Origin: Anaerostipes sp. 992a
GTDB taxonomy: Bacteria; Bacillota; Clostridia; Lachnospirales; Lachnospiraceae
Assembly (NCBI RefSeq): GCF_001940245.1
Contig: NZ_MJIG01000004.1
Span: 434,001 to 498,000 of the forward strand
Length of the DNA: 64,000 bases
Reading direction: 5' to 3'
The notes under the pieces were generated by a model, which was given only the letters and a program-made list of their open reading frames with translations, did no database searches and was not told the DNA's origin. Position 1 is the first letter of the stretch. Every line of letters starts with the position of its first letter. Shown here one piece after another: positions 10,201 through 18,691 of the stretch. The position numbers and the translations under genes are program-made.

Positions 10201-10380
10201 CAATGCTTCACGGAAATAACGAGACAGCAATATCTCCTTGTAGCTTTCTCTGCCGAAAGTGCCGTTTTTTCCTAAAATTTCTGTATTATAAGCAAACCGG
10301 ACATCCCAGCCCAGCTCGTCACGGAGCAGATTACCGGCACTTTCTTGAACAAGAATATTTTCGGAATAATCGTAGCTCAT
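7240..10380 (-). CDS. hsdR: Type I restriction enzyme, R subunit
   Basis: 1046 residues, the normal HsdR size. The N-terminal endonuclease domain has the PD-(D/E)XK pattern in RRTDIVGFVNGIPLLFVELK. It is followed by two RecA-like motor domains with Walker A QGSGKSYSM, the DEAH box MSDEAHRSQYG, GFTGTPL (motif III) and QTIARANRV (motif VI). The C-terminal ~250 residues are helical and would bind the methylase core. It translocates and cuts unmethylated DNA in complex with HsdM and HsdS. The start ATG overlaps the stop of the DUF3800 gene (ATGA). It is the fourth gene of hsdM-hsdS-DUF3800-hsdR. Confidence 0.95.
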   Translation of the reverse strand: MSYDYSENILVQESAGNLLRDELGWDVRFAYNTEILGKNGTFGRESYKEILLSRYFREALKKLNPWINDSQISEAQKLLENRLSTSSLLQVNEEKYFLVRDGIPVTVKKPNGQTETKKAAVIDFQNPDNNYFLAIKELKIHGNLYRRRTDIVGFVNGIPLLFVELKKNTVDVQNAYDDNYTDYQDTIPHLFYYNAFLMLSNGTEAKVGTLGSKYEFFHEWKRLAEEDQGSVALETMLRGICKKENFLDLFENFILYDHSGGHTAKILARNHQYLGVNEAMKAYAARKLNDGKLGVFWHTQGSGKSYSMVFLAQKVRRKFEGSPTFVILTDREELNSQISDTFENCGLLGKTKASQFIATSGDDLVQKLKGNPSFIFTLIQKFNKSNAEPIYPDHDIIIMSDEAHRSQYGIFADNMMKLLPTSARIGFTGTPLLSSDNITARTFGGYVSVYDFKRAVEDGATVPLYYENRGEKIVDLHNPEITEQILDAIENADLDVDQQDKLEAEFAKEIHLLTAEPRLKSIACDFVNHYSDLWTSGKAMFVCLNKVTCIRMYNYVQEYWKDEIKKLKAKIKTATQQEAQELERKLKWMEKTEMAVVISQEQNEIQTFKKWDLDIKYHRAKMEKRELDKEFKDSKNPLRVVFVCAMWLTGFDVKCLSCLYLDKPLKAHTLMQTIARANRVSEGKSNGLIIDYIGIVKALRKALADYTANVGGNGGTDPTVDKDELIARIIETIAKAKAFLSENDFDLRMLIDSYDFMKLSYLQEAANAVCGTIEDKKTFTTYASELNRLMKYTDRDDITGHTRKEYEAIAAIYAELQKKRKHVNTTDLMVQINAIISSYVEIQHTPMMVREEPRRFDISAIDFDLLRREFAKVKKKNLVLKDLEELIQMKLDRMLFTNPDRINYYERYQQIIDDYNSEQDRATIEKTFMDLMDLANSMNQEEQRYVREGFASDEELSFYDMLFREDLSKNDIKKLKEVAASLLQKVKAKISELDHWTDKQETKSVVDNLIRDTLWNELPECYDELSISMYRQQIYEYVYTRYKEVA

Positions 10381-11525
10381 ACAGTTCCTCCTATCAGTAA
10401 CTCTAACTTGACCATTCGCATCTGTGTTAAACGCATATCATTTGCATTTTGAATTAACATCGGATGCTTTCTATCTGCACGAATAATCAGCTCATACAAT
10501 TTCTGCAAATTCTCTATTGCTTGAGCATATTTTACTCGGTCAATTTCTTCAATATCTTCTACAGTTATACTATCAAGATATCTGAATACTCTCGATAATA
10601 CTCCCACAAACACATCTGATATCTGTATCAGTTCAGTTTCTTTTGATTCCACAAACTCATAATTTTTGAATGGAGCACCATTGCTAATTAACTCAGTTTC
10701 GTCCATTTTAGCTTTAATGACCTTTTCAAAATCAAAATAGTGTTTTGCATTCTTGTAGGTATAACATCTGCTTAAATAAAATGTATAATATTCGCTGACA
10801 AGAATATTTGAATCATTGTCATACAGCAACGAAATATTTCCATGCCTACCAACATCTTTAAGCATCTGTCTCAATACTTCCATACCAAAACCGGCTTCAG
10901 TTGTATCATCATTGTATGACTGTATAAAATCACAAAACTCCAAACAGAAAGCCCTTTTGTCCTCTCTGGAGATATTAGGGAACTGATACTTATGCAAAAG
11001 TGGAAGAACCTCATCCAAATATTCCATGCAGAAATTATATAATTCTGATTTCAGATATTGTACCCACTCAAAATTAAAAGCAAATTCCGGACGATATTCC
11101 CATATAGAATCCACCAGATCAACAAGACCATAATACAGGCTGTTTACTGTGGCATAATGTATATACAACCCACTGTTATGTAGCCATTCCATATATGTAG
11201 TAACTCTGCTGTTCCCCATAAATTCCAAGAACGATTTGCCACTTCTGGTCATGTGCTTAAACTTCAATTCCTTGATGGATGACTGCAATTTTAAATCCTG
11301 TAACAGCTGTCCTGTATCCGCCGGACACTGTTCACCATCAAAAGCCACTCCGCCCAAGATAAAATCACATTCTAAGGCAGTCTCATCATTAACTCCATTA
11401 TCGGTCAGTATAAGCTTTCCGCAGTTGCCAGTCTCATCATAATAAAATGTCATTCCATCGTCACACAGAGACAGACCATGCATTTCTGCGTCAATTTTTC
11501 TCATTTCATTCACATCAATTCCCAT
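10377..11525 (-). CDS. DUF3800 protein embedded in the hsd operon
   Basis: 382 residues. The N-terminus has MTFYYDETGNCGKLIL followed by FILGGVAF, the conserved acidic opening of DUF3800 proteins (YxDE.G, then a beta strand with G). A middle LLYDNDSNI adds acidic residues. DUF3800 is thought to have an RNase H-like or nuclease-type fold, but its role is not settled. It lies between hsdS (20-base gap) and hsdR (4-base overlap), so it is produced with the restriction complex. The context suggests an accessory or back-up effector (inference). No signal peptide or membrane segment. Confidence 0.75.
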   Translation of the reverse strand: MGIDVNEMRKIDAEMHGLSLCDDGMTFYYDETGNCGKLILTDNGVNDETALECDFILGGVAFDGEQCPADTGQLLQDLKLQSSIKELKFKHMTRSGKSFLEFMGNSRVTTYMEWLHNSGLYIHYATVNSLYYGLVDLVDSIWEYRPEFAFNFEWVQYLKSELYNFCMEYLDEVLPLLHKYQFPNISREDKRAFCLEFCDFIQSYNDDTTEAGFGMEVLRQMLKDVGRHGNISLLYDNDSNILVSEYYTFYLSRCYTYKNAKHYFDFEKVIKAKMDETELISNGAPFKNYEFVESKETELIQISDVFVGVLSRVFRYLDSITVEDIEEIDRVKYAQAIENLQKLYELIIRADRKHPMLIQNANDMRLTQMRMVKLELLIGGTV

Positions 11526-11544
11526 GTTCTACCTCCAGTTAGAT

Positions 11545-12768
11545 TTACGCTTCAATTTTCCCGTTCATCAATTTTGGCAACAAGCGGTCACGGGCTTCCT
11601 TCAATTTAATGCATGTAGCTTGTTTATTTTTTATTTCATTCAGAATAGGATCAACTAATCTATCAAATGCTAAAATAGTTGATTCATTAGGCATTACAAA
11701 TGGCATTGCCTTGATGATCTTTGAGTTTACGGCCTTGGAAATTGAAGATGTATTCCCCAATGTATCATACTCAAAGTTACTCAAATAACAATATGTGTAA
11801 GCCTGTTTAAAATCATCATCGGTATAAAAGTGTGCTATAGCTTCATTGGTACACATATCAGTAGTAGCAATAGAAACACGCCCTACTGTCAGCTTAAAAC
11901 TTACAAATATAGTTCCCGAAGGCACTACCTTCATATTATGTTTTTTTACCGCTTCCTGCGTCAAGCCTTCGCTTGTAGCAAATGCATATACACCTGAATT
12001 TCCCATATCTGAGATAGACAACCACGGTACTCCTGTATTTCCGTCCACAAACCATTGTTTTTCGGCACGTGGAGGTGTTTTTCCAATAGTGATATCGAAG
12101 AAATTTTCTGCTTTGTCTTTCTTCCACCCCTCCGGTACACCATCGATAATAGATACATCTTCATGTCCAGGGAAACGCAAATCAACAAACCACTCTTTAT
12201 AGATACGCTGTGCTACTTCTTCGAGGAGTTTAATCTGATTTTGGTTGTTTTCAATTAGATCATCATAAGATTTCAGTATATTTGCAATATTTTTCTGTGT
12301 TTCAACGTCCGGAATTGACAACTCAATATCTTTAATTAAGGATATTGGCACTGCTTTTTGTGCAGTTCCTTTTGCAATTGCATCTATTTTTTTCTGTCCT
12401 TCATATGACAAAATCCAATAATACAGAAATTCTGCCATAAGCTGGTCATCAAAACCTTTAAGCCAAGTCAAATTACCATCCGCAAAGTAAAACTTATCCT
12501 CTGCGTTGTAGATATAGGGAATTCCATATGTTCCTCTTGTGGTAATGAGTAAATCACCACATTCAGGTACGCCAAACTTCTTCTTTACCTCTTCATAAGC
12601 TTCTTCTTTTATATAGTCGCAATCAGTAACTTCTTGTCCGTTGACTTTTTGAATTATTTCTTTTGAACAATAAAAAGGAATTCCACTATCACTTCTATCA
12701 GACAAATGAAATCGCTTACTTGAAGTTACAGTACAATGCTTTCCTATCGTTGTCTTCTCCCAAATCAT
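11545..12768 (-). CDS. hsdS: Type I restriction-modification specificity subunit
   Basis: 407 residues with two target-recognition half-repeats. The first (residues 1-~190) ends in the conserved dimerisation helix ILKSYDDLIENNQNQIKLLE and RIYKEWFVDLRFPG. The second (from ~215) ends in a related helix, NEIKNKQATCIKLKEARD, before LLPKLMNGKIE. These define the two DNA half-sites recognised by the complex. The start overlaps the hsdM stop by 4 bases (ATGA). As usual, the target domains are too diverged to predict the recognised sequence. Confidence 0.93.
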   Translation of the reverse strand: MIWEKTTIGKHCTVTSSKRFHLSDRSDSGIPFYCSKEIIQKVNGQEVTDCDYIKEEAYEEVKKKFGVPECGDLLITTRGTYGIPYIYNAEDKFYFADGNLTWLKGFDDQLMAEFLYYWILSYEGQKKIDAIAKGTAQKAVPISLIKDIELSIPDVETQKNIANILKSYDDLIENNQNQIKLLEEVAQRIYKEWFVDLRFPGHEDVSIIDGVPEGWKKDKAENFFDITIGKTPPRAEKQWFVDGNTGVPWLSISDMGNSGVYAFATSEGLTQEAVKKHNMKVVPSGTIFVSFKLTVGRVSIATTDMCTNEAIAHFYTDDDFKQAYTYCYLSNFEYDTLGNTSSISKAVNSKIIKAMPFVMPNESTILAFDRLVDPILNEIKNKQATCIKLKEARDRLLPKLMNGKIEA

Positions 12769-14585
12769 AATCCCATCTCCTTCATATTTTTAGAGATAGT
12801 TTCCATCAAATCATTGGATTCTGCCTGCAGAGACAAAAGTTCACGATGAATTTCTGCCATACGCTGTGCAAAATCAACACCGTCATCTTCCACAGGGGCA
12901 ACACCAACATAAGCTCCCGGTGTCAGAGACCAGCCTTTTTCTTCTATCTCTGCAATGTCTGCAACTTTACACAGTCCAAGTACATCTGCATAAACACCGT
13001 CACCGAATTTTTCGTACAGCCATACAGCTTCTTTTGCTACAGTGATCTCTTCATTCTTCGCAGAAATTGCTTCATCATAATATGCTTGTACACGTTTCTT
13101 TTCATTTTTTGCAGCAGCTTCCACTTCAATTTTTGCACGCTTCTGTAAATCTTTCAGTTCTTCTTTCAGTAAGCCAAGTGCTTCTTCAAAAGATACAGCA
13201 TTCCCCAGTACAGCTTTGTATTCTTCCAATAATGCTTTGTATTTTTCTGTTTCTCCACGATAGAGCCATACAATAGCATTCAGATTTTTCAGCTGCCATT
13301 CAGACCATTCATTAAGTGTGCGGTCAACTACTGTATAGTAGTTACGGGCATCAATAAACAGCACTTTATCTTTGATTTCTTCATTTTTACCTTTATCAAG
13401 GAACCACAGAGAACATGGCAGAGATTTTGTGTAAAAGAAGTTATTGCCTGCACTGATCATGGCATCTACATGACCTGTTTCTATCAGTTTCTGACGAATA
13501 TCTTTATCTTTACCCTGGCTGTCTGTAGCGGAAGAAGCCATAACAAAACCGGCACGACCACGTTCATTCAGATAGCTGTAGAAATAGGAAATCCACAGAT
13601 AGTTGCCGTTACCAACTTCTTTATTTTTGTTAATTCCAGGCATACCAAATGGCAGACGTTTTGCATTTTCGCAAGACTCCGCTTTTACTTTGTCTACATT
13701 AAAAGGTGGGTTTGCCATAACATAATCGCAGCAACCATCCAGATTATGAGCATCGTGATAGAAGCTGTTTGCTTCATCACCGGATTTGATAACACCAGTC
13801 AGGCCGTGAACAGCCATATTCATCAGACACAGCTGTGCATTATATTCCACTTTTTCCTGTCCATAGAAAGTCATTGTACTGTTCGCATTCATACCAGACT
13901 GATTTACAAAGTCGCCAGACTGAATGAACATACCTCCAGAACCACAAGCCGGGTCAAGCAATATACCGCTCTTTGGTTCGATAATATTTACAATCATCTT
14001 TACCAATGATTTCGGTGTGAAGAACACACCATCATCGGATGCAATGTTTTTTGCAAATTTGTTGAGGAAATATTCGTAGATACGACCGATAATATCGCCG
14101 CCTACTTCATCCAGTGCGCTGTTATTAAAAATACGCAGAAGTTCACCAAGCAGATCATCATTGAACATTGTGTAGTCTTTAGGCAATACACCACCAAGCT
14201 GTTCGCTCTGATCTTCTACCAATGCCATAGCGTTGTTTACAACTTCGCCCAGACTGTTCATAGCATGGCCGTCTTTATTTACAAGACCTGCAGATGAAAT
14301 ATCTGATGGAAGATTTACCAGATAGTCATACTGTGCTTCTTTGGGCAAAAAGAGCGCACTTTTAGCCGCAAAGTCGCTTGCTTCTATTGGCATTACTCTG
14401 CCACCACGGGACGGACGATTCTTGAGAATCTCCGCCTCTACCATTTTAAATCTGCTATATGCATAACGCAGAAAAATCAAACCAAGCACCGGTATGCAAT
14501 ACTGGTTGGATGTCAGTTTTGAACCTGCACGCAGCAAATCAGCTGATTCCCATAATTCTGCTTCTAATTTACGAATGTTAATCAT
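12765..14585 (-). CDS. hsdM: Type I restriction-modification methyltransferase
   Basis: 606 residues. The N-terminal helical domain (~150 residues) is followed by the N6-adenine methylase domain: SAM-binding motif LDPACGSGGMFIQ and catalytic NPPF motif (DYVMANPPFNVD). The C-terminal third is coiled-coil rich (DLQKRAKIEVEAAAKNEKKR). It methylates adenine in the target set by HsdS and protects host DNA. It is the first gene of the hsd operon, 34 bases after the DUF6650-like gene on the same strand. Confidence 0.95.
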   Translation of the reverse strand: MINIRKLEAELWESADLLRAGSKLTSNQYCIPVLGLIFLRYAYSRFKMVEAEILKNRPSRGGRVMPIEASDFAAKSALFLPKEAQYDYLVNLPSDISSAGLVNKDGHAMNSLGEVVNNAMALVEDQSEQLGGVLPKDYTMFNDDLLGELLRIFNNSALDEVGGDIIGRIYEYFLNKFAKNIASDDGVFFTPKSLVKMIVNIIEPKSGILLDPACGSGGMFIQSGDFVNQSGMNANSTMTFYGQEKVEYNAQLCLMNMAVHGLTGVIKSGDEANSFYHDAHNLDGCCDYVMANPPFNVDKVKAESCENAKRLPFGMPGINKNKEVGNGNYLWISYFYSYLNERGRAGFVMASSATDSQGKDKDIRQKLIETGHVDAMISAGNNFFYTKSLPCSLWFLDKGKNEEIKDKVLFIDARNYYTVVDRTLNEWSEWQLKNLNAIVWLYRGETEKYKALLEEYKAVLGNAVSFEEALGLLKEELKDLQKRAKIEVEAAAKNEKKRVQAYYDEAISAKNEEITVAKEAVWLYEKFGDGVYADVLGLCKVADIAEIEEKGWSLTPGAYVGVAPVEDDGVDFAQRMAEIHRELLSLQAESNDLMETISKNMKEMGL

Positions 14586-14619
14586 ACTTTCTCCTTTTTT
14601 ATCCCGTTAATATCAATTT

Positions 14620-15069
14620 TTAAAATTCATCTGGAATAATCTTGGTAAACGATAATTTGTAACCCTTTTCGATTTTCTGTATCTCTTGTTTGACAGCATT
14701 TCTAAAATTTTTCATTGCTTTATCAAAACTTAAATCTTCCCATTTATCCCCATTTTTAAAGATAATAGACGGCAGTTCCATAGGCACAACTCTATTTAGA
14801 TACTCATTACAAGCCTCGAAAAGGTTTAAGATTATTTCTTTTTCTTTATCACTTAATTCCATACCTTCTGTAATCGAAATAAGTTTTTGCTTAATTTCTA
14901 AAACAGATCCTATGCACCATTCCTTCTTTTCCATCTCAATAGGATTTATTAATATCCTTTTTGACTCGAGAAACAACAGTAAATGTGCAAACATTTCTTT
15001 TGTGGAAATTTTTTTATTCCAAGAAATTCCTCCAAACGGAAAACTAATTCCATTTATTTCAAACTTCAT
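14620..15069 (-). CDS. DUF6650-like small protein upstream of hsdM
   Basis: 149 residues beginning MKFEINGISFPFGGISW. The glycine-rich opening resembles the small family I know as DUF6650 (moderate certainty). The rest is helical and charged, without membrane segments. ATG 15069 is favoured by GGAG 7 bases upstream; the TTG 12 bases earlier overlaps that site. It lies 29 bases after the Fic gene and before hsdM, so it may be co-transcribed with either. Function unknown. Confidence 0.65.
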   Translation of the reverse strand: MKFEINGISFPFGGISWNKKISTKEMFAHLLLFLESKRILINPIEMEKKEWCIGSVLEIKQKLISITEGMELSDKEKEIILNLFEACNEYLNRVVPMELPSIIFKNGDKWEDLSFDKAMKNFRNAVKQEIQKIEKGYKLSFTKIIPDEF

Positions 15070-15098
15070 GTTTATCTCCAAATTTCAAAGACGTATTA

Positions 15099-15989
15099 TT
15101 AGTACGCAATTCTAAAATAATCTAAATATGCCTTATACTTATCCTGTGCAGTCAGACAGGTATCTGTTAGGTAGCCTTTTTCGTTGTTCCATTCTTTCAA
15201 TCCTCTGTAGTAGAACATCTTCAAATTATCCTCAATGATGAATGGAACAATATTATATTTCAAACACTCTTTGAACATAATCAGTCTGCCTACACGACCG
15301 TTACCATCTTGGAATGGATGGATTCGTTCAAATTTCACATGAAAGTCCAGAATCTCCTCAAAGGTCTTTTCGTCCTTGGCATTGTATTCTGCCAGCAATG
15401 CTTTCATCCTATCGGCAACTTCTTCCGGAAGGACGGTATCCATGCCGCCAACTTCATTCGGCAATTTCTTATAATCACCAACAGCGAACCAGTCTTTTCT
15501 GGAATCGCTGGTTCCGTTCTTCAGTGTCAGATGAAGCTCTTTGATGAACTTCTCAGTCAATGCCGTTTTTGCGTTCTCAATAATCATGTCAATACAACGA
15601 AAATGGTTCGCCGTTTCGATCACGTCATCTACATTGAGGACTTCGTTTTCCACGCCGATAGTATTGGTTTCAAAAATATATCTGGTCTGATCATGGGTCA
15701 GGCGGCTTCCTTCCATGTGGTTTGAATTGTATGTCAAATCAATCTGTGTTTTATGATAAATACCACCGGAGTATTTGCTTGATTTCTGTTCTTTCAGAAT
15801 ATCCAACAGAGTAATAGGTTCCTCTTTTCTCTTATTGGTACGCTCCGGTTTTTCTGCATTTTCAGGAATGTTCCAAGTTTTTCCGGTGAGAAACGCACCA
15901 TTCACACGTCCTTGGGCGCAGTAATTTCTAACACTGCGTTCCGACACATCCCATTTTTTTGCTATTTCAGTAACTGAAAGGTATCGCAT
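15099..15989 (-). CDS. Fic protein (AMPylase), class II, with HTH N-terminus
   Basis: 296 residues. Residues 1-~45 are a helix-turn-helix of MerR/excisionase type (SVTEIAKKWDVSERSVRNYC). The Fic core has the complete catalytic motif HPFQDGNGRVGR (about residues 220-231), which transfers AMP to target hydroxyls. Near residue 95, SNHMEG matches the inhibitory alpha-helix motif (S/T)xxxE(G/N), which places it in class II with autoinhibition inside the same chain. GGAGG precedes the ATG. A 45-bp stretch of this gene is repeated in the mosaic pseudogene near 18.9 kb. The HTH suggests self-regulation or DNA targeting (inference). Confidence 0.9.
   Translation of the reverse strand: MRYLSVTEIAKKWDVSERSVRNYCAQGRVNGAFLTGKTWNIPENAEKPERTNKRKEEPITLLDILKEQKSSKYSGGIYHKTQIDLTYNSNHMEGSRLTHDQTRYIFETNTIGVENEVLNVDDVIETANHFRCIDMIIENAKTALTEKFIKELHLTLKNGTSDSRKDWFAVGDYKKLPNEVGGMDTVLPEEVADRMKALLAEYNAKDEKTFEEILDFHVKFERIHPFQDGNGRVGRLIMFKECLKYNIVPFIIEDNLKMFYYRGLKEWNNEKGYLTDTCLTAQDKYKAYLDYFRIAY
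15718..15763 (-). repeat. Fic segment also present near 18.89 kb
   Basis: About 44 bases inside the Fic gene, encoding IYHKTQIDLTYNSNH, recur with two mismatches in the same orientation at about 18888-18933. Confidence 0.85.
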
Positions 15990-16221
15990 CTGCTATCCTC
16001 CGTCATAAATCAAATCCAAAAACTACACTAATCTACTGTATAGTATATCATATCATCGGCAAAAACATCAACTGTTTTTAGATCAACCCATATATTTTTG
16101 CCGTCATAGGAAGTTTTATTTTTGTAACATAACGTTCCATCACTCCAAATCAAATAAATATGTGTTTAGAATCACGTTATTATCTATAATTATGTGATTA
16201 TGCCTACAACTCACATGACAA

Positions 16222-16261
16222 AAGACTGGATGCTACTTCTTACGAAGCAACATCCAGTCTT
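16222..16261 (-). terminator. Rho-independent terminator after the tnpV pair
   Basis: AAGACTGGATG and CATCCAGTCTT form an 11-bp stem, followed by TTT on the minus strand, 14 bases after the DUF6809 stop codon. The preceding intergenic stretch (15990-16221) holds no gene that I can see. Confidence 0.75.
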
Positions 16262-16275
16262 GCTTTGTGGTTTAA

Positions 16276-16539
16276 TCAATCTTCCATAACTTCAACCATC
16301 ATTCTGGCGCCCAGCTTGAAGCTGTTCTGGAATAAGAGGCAGTCCGCAATAGTTTGATACTCACGAACGCACTCCGTATATTTTTCAAATAGTTCTTTCT
16401 GTTCATCCGTCATGGTGGCTTTGAGTTTTTCTTCATTCCTACAAATCAGTTCCAACAGTTTCTTATACTCTTTACAAGAGGATGTGCCATAATCCGTCGG
16501 CTCAATATTGCCATACCAAAAATCTTCCAGTATCTTCAT
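16276..16539 (-). CDS. Small DUF6809-like protein paired with TnpV
   Basis: 87 residues, MKILEDFWYGNIEPTD then a helical body ending LGARMMVEVMED. This small protein is typical of integrative elements of Clostridia next to tnpV; the DUF6809 assignment is from memory. The start overlaps the tnpV stop by 4 bases. Function unknown. A strong terminator follows. Confidence 0.7.
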   Translation of the reverse strand: MKILEDFWYGNIEPTDYGTSSCKEYKKLLELICRNEEKLKATMTDEQKELFEKYTECVREYQTIADCLLFQNSFKLGARMMVEVMED

Positions 16540-16916
16540 GCTACATCCTCCCCGTAAATCAATTCCCGGAGGATGATTTCCTCTGCCCGGTTATGGATGC
16601 TGTTCATGGCTCGTACCCAAGCCATCTGGTCGTTCTTTTTCAATTCATCAGTCACAGCTTCTGTTTCTTGCATCTGCCCGATGAGCAGCTGCAATCTGTT
16701 CTGCGCCTGCTCATTCCGATCGGCAAGATAAGTCCAGAGCTGTCCTTCCAGAACGAGATGGTTAAACCGCATAGGGTGATGCTCTTTGAGATAATCACGG
16801 TGCATCCGCCCGTATTTTTCGATGGGGCGTTCTTCGTTGGAGAGTTTCAGATCCGGGATGTAGTAATCTCCTGCCAGCACATATTCAATTCCATTGATAT
16901 TCATTTTGTTTTCCAT
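16536..16916 (-). CDS. tnpV: TnpV, transposon-encoded accessory protein
   Basis: 126 residues from ATG 16916 (MENKMNINGIEYVLAGDYYIPD), with GAGGT about 7 bases upstream; the longer open frame lacks a ribosome binding site. The RPIEKYGRMHRDYLKEHHP and LEGQLWTYLADRN segments are characteristic of TnpV of Tn4451-type mobilisable transposons. Its function in those elements is unclear. The large resolvase TnpX, mobilisation genes and ends are not present here, so this is a detached fragment of such an element. Confidence 0.85.
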   Translation of the reverse strand: MENKMNINGIEYVLAGDYYIPDLKLSNEERPIEKYGRMHRDYLKEHHPMRFNHLVLEGQLWTYLADRNEQAQNRLQLLIGQMQETEAVTDELKKNDQMAWVRAMNSIHNRAEEIILRELIYGEDVA

Positions 16917-17366
16917 AAACTTGACCTCGATTTCTTGATTTTTGCCACATCGAGACTCACTGGTGTAGTAGTGGTGTAGTAGCACCATCCTCAAGTCTGA
17001 AAAACCTTGATATTACTGGAGTTTTTAGAGATTTTTACAAATAATGCCGTGGCAGATGAAAAGTATTTTAATCATATATTTCTTCCTTTCCGGAGTGCTC
17101 TAAACTGCTCTATTTTGCCCAGTTTTAGCAGTTTTTTCGCTTGTGTGTCTGTTTGTTAAGAAATCTACATTTTTAGCAAAATGAGGCAAAATAATTCAAG
17201 TTACAGCCATGTGTAGTAGTAAAAACGCAATAGAAATCGGTGGCTTTTACTACTCTGATGTTTTAGCACAGATGGGCTGTTTTTTGAAGATATTCGAAAC
17301 CTTTTAACGATGAATATCTCTTTCTATTGGCTTTGATGATAAAAATTTTTATTCCATAAATTTTGA
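16917..17366. other. 450-base gap with no gene
   Basis: No open frame with a credible start. It contains short direct repeats of CTACTACACCA type (16967-16984 and again near 17213 and 17252), common in the leader region of Tn4451-type elements. I see nothing else. Confidence 0.5.
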
Positions 17367-18005
17367 TTACCGCTCAATCAAATCTTCCATTGTGCAGCCT
17401 AAAACCTTAGCAAGGCTATATACTGTATCTACACTTGCTTTGTTGATGTTTTTGTTTCGCTGTTCATACATCTGAATCGAACGAAGGCTGACACCGGACC
17501 GTTCCGCTAACTCTGCTTGAGTAAAGCCATATGCTGTACGAATGCGCTTTAAATTCGTTTCAGGAAAATACTCCTTTATTTTTGAATCCACAATGTCAAC
17601 AAACTTTGTTATATCCGCTTCGTGGAGAGTGTAGTACATTTTTTGCAAACCCTCAAAAGAGAGAACCTTGAAAATGTCGCTATACTTCCTACCCGAATAC
17701 CATTGATAATAGGCAACAGCCCACCCAATCCAGTATTCCTTGGATCGTCCAAAATGATCCTTCGGTTCTATTTGAAGTTCTTGCCCTTTTGTTTCTTCAA
17801 CGATTTCCCAGACGATTTCAATACCGCTTTTACCTGCAAGATAGGCAGGTTCACCGTTTTCTATTCGCTTGCTTACAGAACTTGCAATAAACAGTTTCAC
17901 AAAGTCATTTCCGAGAATACCGCAAGTATTGACCGCGTAATCAAAGGCATCACCAAGTACCGACTGTGCCTTACTCAGATATATTTCTTGGTATGCGTGG
18001 ATCAT
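17367..18005 (-). CDS. XRE-family regulator, probable antitoxin
   Basis: 212 residues. The N-terminal ~140 residues (MIHAYQEIYLSKAQ and WVAY-like helical segments) match no family I can name with certainty. Residues ~150-210 are a classical XRE helix-turn-helix (RIRTAYGFTQAELAERSGVS then SIQMYEQ). It overlaps the 3' end of the DUF3990 gene by 35 bases, so the two are made together. The order toxin then HTH regulator fits a toxin-antitoxin pair. The regulator probably binds the TATCACCAAAG palindromes upstream of the operon (inference). Confidence 0.75.
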   Translation of the reverse strand: MIHAYQEIYLSKAQSVLGDAFDYAVNTCGILGNDFVKLFIASSVSKRIENGEPAYLAGKSGIEIVWEIVEETKGQELQIEPKDHFGRSKEYWIGWAVAYYQWYSGRKYSDIFKVLSFEGLQKMYYTLHEADITKFVDIVDSKIKEYFPETNLKRIRTAYGFTQAELAERSGVSLRSIQMYEQRNKNINKASVDTVYSLAKVLGCTMEDLIER

Positions 18006-18663
18006 CGTTTTTAATGCCTCCTCTCATAATATCTTGAATATACAGTCCATCACTCTCTTCTTCAAGCATTTCCAGATAAAGCTGATTGGCTTCATCATCT
18101 CTGGCTTTGCGAAGAACATAGTATTGGTCTTTCTCGGCAACATCAAAGCCTTCGTATTTCAGTTTGGAAAAGGCAATCTTTGATTTAATAACTATTTGTT
18201 CCCCCAGCTTTCCAAGTCGCATAGCACGTGCAAGCTGTTCTACCGAAATACCATTGTTAAGAAATGACTCTGCATAATCAAAATAGGAATCGTCTGCACG
18301 GTAACCTGTAATCAAGTCAAAAGCATTTACATTGACGCTGAAGTTATCGATCAAATATCGTTTTGCTCGTCTTGCCACAGGAGTTTTTATAGAAAACAGG
18401 CGATGTTCTACCAAGACAGCAATCCAGTTGAGGATAGTATAATCGGGACTATTCAAATTCAAAATGTTCAAGTATTCGGTATCCAGCGTATAGCGGTTGG
18501 AAAAGCCATCACGCAAGGAAGATACCGCCCATTCTTTTGCAAGTTCCTCACTTGCAGTACAATAAAATCCAAGACCAAAATCGTTATTCTTCCTGCCTTT
18601 TCCGAAAACCGGCTGTTCCACGTTTTTTTCCGAACCGTGGTATATCGTAATCAGTTTATCCAT
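17971..18663 (-). CDS. DUF3990 protein, probable ADP-ribosyltransferase-like toxin
   Basis: 230 residues starting MDKLITIYHGSEKNVE. The YHGS, then NDFGLGFYCT, then AKEWAV series is the signature of DUF3990. It resembles the NAD-binding core of mono-ADP-ribosyltransferases (H-G-S, G-x-GFY). That similarity is an inference from motif shape and should be tested by structure prediction. ATG 18663 is chosen because GGGAGG is 8 bases upstream. Promoter, operator and the overlapping XRE gene support a two-gene toxin-antitoxin unit. Confidence 0.75.
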   Translation of the reverse strand: MDKLITIYHGSEKNVEQPVFGKGRKNNDFGLGFYCTASEELAKEWAVSSLRDGFSNRYTLDTEYLNILNLNSPDYTILNWIAVLVEHRLFSIKTPVARRAKRYLIDNFSVNVNAFDLITGYRADDSYFDYAESFLNNGISVEQLARAMRLGKLGEQIVIKSKIAFSKLKYEGFDVAEKDQYYVLRKARDDEANQLYLEMLEEESDGLYIQDIMRGGIKNDDPRIPRNISE

Positions 18664-18691
18664 TTTCCCGACCTCCCTTCTCTTCATTGCC

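Noticed and set aside
13470-14009. 179-codon frame opposite hsdM
   Set aside because: Antisense shadow of a strongly conserved methyltransferase; no start signal.
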